From CAYONM01 sp964405325 (GTDB taxonomy: Bacteria > Planctomycetota > UBA11346): a stretch of 9,642 nt of DNA. Made by a program: the position numbers and the translations under genes. The stretch covers positions 1 through 9,642 of the forward strand of contig CAYONM010000144.1 of NCBI GenBank assembly GCA_964405325.1, in the 5' to 3' direction. The notes below the pieces were generated by a model that was given only the letters and a program-made list of their open reading frames with translations, did not search any database and was not told the DNA's origin. Of this stretch, positions 7,808 to 9,642 are shown piece by piece (positions within the stretch are counted from its first letter, which is position 1; the number at the start of each line of letters is the position of its first letter).

Positions 7808-7836
7808 TAGCATAATGGACGCCTCCCTCACAAGTC
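7791..7836. repeat. 8-bp inverted repeat with 30-nt loop (GACTTGTG / CACAAGTC)
   Basis: GACTTGTG at 7791-7798 pairs with CACAAGTC at 7829-7836. Pairing can extend inward through GG/CC with a one-base bulge (T7828). The loop contains the right-hand copies of the TAATGGC and CATAATGGAC motifs. It ends 30 bp before the stop codon of the MFS remnant, so it may mark the junction at which that gene was cut. Confidence 0.45.
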
Positions 7837-7865
7837 GAAAAAGCCCGGTTTCGGTGCCCTATTAT

Positions 7866-8066
7866 TTATTTGATGGTTTCTGGGTAGATCCGGTCCAGGC
7901 GGGGCAGGCTGTGGGCAATAAGCGCGGCCAGACTCCAGCAGCCAACGGTGAGCAGCAGTCCGCCCAGGATCAATGGTCGGTGCTCGAAACGATCTGCCAA
8001 CACTCCGAAGATGATTTGGCCACCGTTGCCAATCATCGCTGCCATGGTGGCGATCAAGTCGGCGGC
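7866..8066 (-). pseudogene. Remnant of an MFS transporter gene
   Basis: The minus-strand frame encodes a short segment starting at about AADLIATMAAM and ending in a stop at 7866; from the internal ATG (8043-8045) it is 59 residues. It contains the MFS loop-2/3 signature GVLADRFEHRPLI between two hydrophobic helices (about MAAMIGNGGQIIFG and ILGGLLLTVGCWSLAALIA). A full MFS protein has about 400 residues and 12 helices, so both the first helix and nearly everything after helix 3 are missing. It lies directly after arsR in a different frame, as expected if an arsR-transporter pair lost most of the transporter by deletion or insertion. The repeat-rich region begins right beyond its 3' end. It is probably non-functional; expression of a small two-helix protein cannot be excluded. 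Confidence 0.65.
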
Positions 8067-8068
8067 CT

Positions 8069-8371
8069 TTATTCGGATTGGAAAGTTGGCAATAATGATG
8101 TCGTTTGCTGAATATAGTCCTGGAGCACCGAATGGTCGACGCAGTAGCAGACCCGCGGACCGGAAATGGTGCCCTGGATCAAGCCGGCTTCCTTCAGGAT
8201 TTTCAGGTGTTGGCTGACCGTCGACTGGGCCAGATCGATGTGTTCGACAATGTCGCCGCACATGCAGTCCTGCCGTGCCAACAGAAAACGCAGGATACGG
8301 ACCCGGGCGGGATGGCCGAGGGCCTTGGCCAGCATAGCCAAATGGACGTTGGGGTCAGCGGCTTGGTTCAT
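8069..8371 (-). CDS. ArsR/SmtB-family transcriptional repressor with Cys-X-Cys motif
   Basis: A 100-residue winged-helix repressor. LAKALGHPARVRILRFLL (14-31) is the family's opening helix pair, and IDLAQSTVSQHLKILKEAGLI (45-65) is the recognition helix-turn-helix. Cysteines C36-M-C38 lie where arsenite-sensing ArsR proteins have CVC, and a second pair C75-Y-C77 lies in the wing region. This suggests release from DNA by thiol binding of a metal(loid) or by oxidation, but the ligand is inferred. An MFS remnant follows downstream, so it once probably controlled an exporter. The last residues (TTSLLPTFQSE) may come from the fusion with that remnant. A 22-bp inverted repeat spans the ATG and likely provides autorepression. 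There is no Shine-Dalgarno sequence. The DUF2235 gene lies upstream on the same strand, 86 bp away. Confidence 0.88.
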   Translation of the reverse strand: MNQAADPNVHLAMLAKALGHPARVRILRFLLARQDCMCGDIVEHIDLAQSTVSQHLKILKEAGLIQGTISGPRVCYCVDHSVLQDYIQQTTSLLPTFQSE

Positions 8372-8388
8372 CGTCGTAGGACGATGAA
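8367..8388 (-). promoter_or_regulatory. Inverted repeat over the arsR start codon, probable ArsR operator
   Basis: Plus-strand TTCATCGTC (8367-8375) and GACGATGAA (8380-8388) are exact reverse complements separated by GTAG. The arsR ATG (8371-8369) lies inside one arm. As DNA this is a likely operator for the dimeric repressor. As RNA the same bases would fold into a 9-bp hairpin that buries the start codon, if the transcript begins upstream of both arms. Confidence 0.55.
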
Positions 8389-8408
8389 GGACTCGATTGG
8401 CTTGTCAA
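8381..8408 (-). promoter_or_regulatory. Candidate arsR promoter
   Basis: On the minus strand a perfect TTGACA (8408-8403) is followed after 16 bp by CATCGT (8386-8381), a weak -10 lying inside the upstream arm of the inverted repeat. Transcription would start within a few bases of the arsR ATG. A repressor on the repeat would cover the -10 and the transcription start, the usual layout for ArsR autoregulation. The -10 quality is the weak point. Confidence 0.4.
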
Positions 8409-8457
8409 CGGCAGTGCTTGGCTGGATTTCGCGTGCGCTTTGACGAAAAGGCGGCCT

Positions 8458-9510
8458 TCAGTCTTCGTCCTGTGCCGTCATCAGCTCGAGGATTTCATCC
8501 TTGCTGAGCTTGCGCTCGATGGTCATGGCTGCGTTGGGGCGGGGGCTCTTGGGGAACAGGCGTTTGGGTTTGATGATCTTGTAGCCGGGCTGGCGATCGG
8601 CGTCCTCGATGTAGGGGTCGAGGTTCATCAGGATCTTGGTGCGGCTCCAGGCCTGATTGCGAACGCTGATCTTATGCCAGTCGCCGAGTTCCAGCTGTTG
8701 CTCGGCGACGCGTTCCAGCAGGGCCAGTGGGAAGCGGCGGGGCTTGGGTGGATAGTCGGTGTCGAAGTGGCGGTGCGGCAGTTGCTCGGGGTCTGGGCGC
8801 AGCATCAGCAATTCGTCGCAGATCTGCCAGGCATCGGCAGGTTTCAGTTTGATGCCGGCGTGTTTGGCCTGATCGATCATCCACTGCAGGGTCATGTCGG
8901 ACAGGCCCGTATTGGCGCAGCCACCGCCGACATCGTCGTGGCTGCCCTTGGCTACTTCCTGGACCACGGTGCCCGCATCCAGGCTTTCGCGGTCCTGCTG
9001 ACACAGGCACTGCAGATGCATGCGTGATTCGTGGAAGGCGAACACCTCGCAGTAACGGTCGATATGGATGCCCAAGGGCAGTTCGCTGCGCAGCTGGCGA
9101 TCGTGGCTGGTGCTGGCATGGACCGGATCGAACAGGCCCATGAAGCGGATGCGGAAGGGTCGTTCGTCATCGGCCAGACGGTTGGCGAATTCGATCGCCT
9201 GGTGACCGCCGCGGCCCAGACCGATGATGTCGATCAACTGATCGTGGGCATTCAGGCGCTCTTCCAGGTGATCGAGCATCTTGTCCACCAGTGCCTTGCA
9301 GCCCATGCTGTAGGCCAGGCTGGAGGCCGCATGCCACCCCTTGAAGTCGATGGGATTGCCGACTCCGCCCAGGTAGCAAACTGGCTCATCCATGATGACG
9401 CTGAGTTTCGCGACATTGGTTCCGCCGCCGGCATCGACGCGGCGGACTTTGCCATTCGGACGGAGAATCGGCCGGTGGTTACCGGTTCCATCGAAGCAGA
9501 ATACGGTCAT
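8458..9510 (-). CDS. DUF2235 alpha/beta-hydrolase (Tle1-like phospholipase family) lacking the nucleophile serine
   Basis: A 350-residue protein of the DUF2235 family, which includes type VI secretion phospholipase effectors of the Tle1 class. Family landmarks are clear: VFCFDGTGN (3-11), TNVAKLS (31-37), GLFDPVHAS (125-133) with the probable acid D128, and KGSHDDVGGG (188-197) with the probable H191, followed by GLSDMTLQWM (202-211). The nucleophile elbow, normally GFSRGA, reads GLGRGG (97-102), so position 99 is Gly instead of Ser. The codon is GGC (9216-9214), one base from the serine codon AGC. The protein is therefore predicted to lack normal esterase activity, unless the sequence has an error. 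No signal peptide, membrane helix, VgrG, PAAR or immunity gene is visible. The start ATG has a weak AGG upstream. It could be a binding-only pseudoenzyme, an immunity-like decoy or a decaying gene. Confidence 0.85.
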   Translation of the reverse strand: MTVFCFDGTGNHRPILRPNGKVRRVDAGGGTNVAKLSVIMDEPVCYLGGVGNPIDFKGWHAASSLAYSMGCKALVDKMLDHLEERLNAHDQLIDIIGLGRGGHQAIEFANRLADDERPFRIRFMGLFDPVHASTSHDRQLRSELPLGIHIDRYCEVFAFHESRMHLQCLCQQDRESLDAGTVVQEVAKGSHDDVGGGCANTGLSDMTLQWMIDQAKHAGIKLKPADAWQICDELLMLRPDPEQLPHRHFDTDYPPKPRRFPLALLERVAEQQLELGDWHKISVRNQAWSRTKILMNLDPYIEDADRQPGYKIIKPKRLFPKSPRPNAAMTIERKLSKDEILELMTAQDED

Positions 9511-9589
9511 GAGGGCACCTGAGCAGAAGCGGAAGAGCTACCTTAGATGCCCCAGGCGACGAGTCCATGCCGAAGCAGCGGCTTACTTC

Positions 9590-9642
9590 AGGGCACCTCT
9601 ATAAACTCAGGTCGAGCCAGGCGCAGACGATTTTTGGTCCTG
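9590..9642. mobile_element. Possible terminal sequence of an insertion sequence at the window edge
   Basis: The stretch starting AGGGCACCTCTATAAACTCA (9590-9609) and running to the window end resembles, from memory, the outer inverted repeats of IS5/IS4-like elements, which often read as AGAGGTGCC-type tips. No transposase and no second end are visible, so the call is weak. Bases 9511-9589 form the upstream region of the DUF2235 gene; no convincing promoter was found there. Confidence 0.25.

Larger units (their letters stand above)
7631..7820. repeat. 10-bp direct repeat pair CATAATGGAC
   Basis: CATAATGGAC occurs at 7631-7640 and again in the same orientation at 7811-7820. Each copy lies 3 bp from a copy of the 14-bp repeat GCCATTACCCACAA, but that second repeat is inverted between the two places. 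The result is four TAATGG-type half-sites: a facing pair on the left (7633-7638 and 7645-7650) and a tandem pair on the right (7801-7806 and 7813-7818). Confidence 0.7.
7532..7865. other. Repeat-rich intergenic region without a recognisable gene
   Basis: These 334 bp between the GntR/LacI regulator and the MFS remnant carry no ORF with protein-family character. They do carry an unusual density of structure: a nested hairpin, a 14-bp inverted repeat pair, a 10-bp direct repeat pair, a perfect 20-bp palindrome and an 8-bp stem with a 30-nt loop, each listed separately. The region is less GC-rich than the genes. It may be a degraded mobile element, paired element ends, or a regulatory region. 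No tRNA-like cloverleaf was recognised. Confidence 0.6.

Noticed and set aside
7826..7862. Possible terminator with a T-run on the minus strand after the MFS remnant (AAAAAGCCCGG on the plus strand)
   Set aside because: Only a 3-bp stem (CCG/CGG) can form before the T-run; too weak to call.
7532..7865. Possible CRISPR array or tRNA in the repeat-rich gap
   Set aside because: Repeats occur only in pairs, with irregular spacing and mixed orientation, and no cloverleaf with a CCA-type acceptor was seen.
7785..8111. Plus-strand 108-codon ORF beginning MKDLWVMASIMDA
   Set aside because: It runs antisense to the MFS remnant and the arsR end, shows no family character, and its composition fits a shadow of those genes.
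8445..8465. Short GC stem over the DUF2235 stop codon (AAGGC/GCCTT followed by TTT on the minus strand)
   Set aside because: The loop would be a single base, so the hairpin cannot form fully; not a credible terminator.
8440..9522. Two long plus-strand ORFs (195 and 163 codons) opposite the DUF2235 gene
   Set aside because: They are antisense shadows in GC-rich DNA; the minus-strand frame has clear DUF2235 motifs and these have none.

Overview
The window is about 58-60 % GC by eye and looks like chromosome from an environmental bacterium of the PVC group (Lentisphaerota, Planctomycetota or relatives). The main reason is the very large transmembrane Ser/Thr kinase, which has the PVC-typical HRDLKPSN...GEFGE...MDWGLA core, extracytoplasmic leucine-rich repeats and a C-type-lectin-like end. 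A GH36-type glycosidase and a GntR/LacI hybrid regulator fit this lifestyle. The taxon is an inference, since no rRNA or other marker is present.

Layout. 1-179: AT-rich promoter zone and a good ribosome binding site. 180-2165 (+): divergent GH36-like glycoside hydrolase; both catalytic Asp seem present but the usual galactose-binding residues do not. 2166-2624 (-): ArfB-type ribosome-rescue peptidyl-tRNA hydrolase, convergent with the GH36 gene so that the two stop codons touch. 2630-6418 (+): 1262-residue receptor-like kinase, divergent from arfB with only 5 bp between the two start codons. 6464-7531 (+): GntR winged helix fused to a LacI-type sugar-sensor domain, 45 bp behind the kinase. 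7532-7865: no gene, but dense in inverted and direct repeats (possible mobile-element ends or operator sites), including a perfect 20-bp palindrome. 7866-8066 (-): scrap of an MFS transporter. 8069-8371 (-): ArsR-family repressor with a Cys-X-Cys motif and a 22-bp inverted repeat over its start codon. 8458-9510 (-): DUF2235 alpha/beta-hydrolase in which the nucleophile serine is glycine. 9511-9642: upstream region of that gene, possibly with the tip of an insertion sequence at the window edge.

The genes do not form one obvious pathway. The GH36 enzyme and the GntR/LacI regulator may belong to carbohydrate use, but they lie about 4.3 kb apart and no shared operator was found. The right part (repeat-rich gap, truncated transporter, arsR, DUF2235 gene, possible IS end) looks like a rearranged accessory segment. 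The best leads are the serine-less DUF2235 protein, the GH36 enzyme with a rebuilt sugar site, the nested arfB/kinase start region, and the hairpin operator that contains the arsR start codon.
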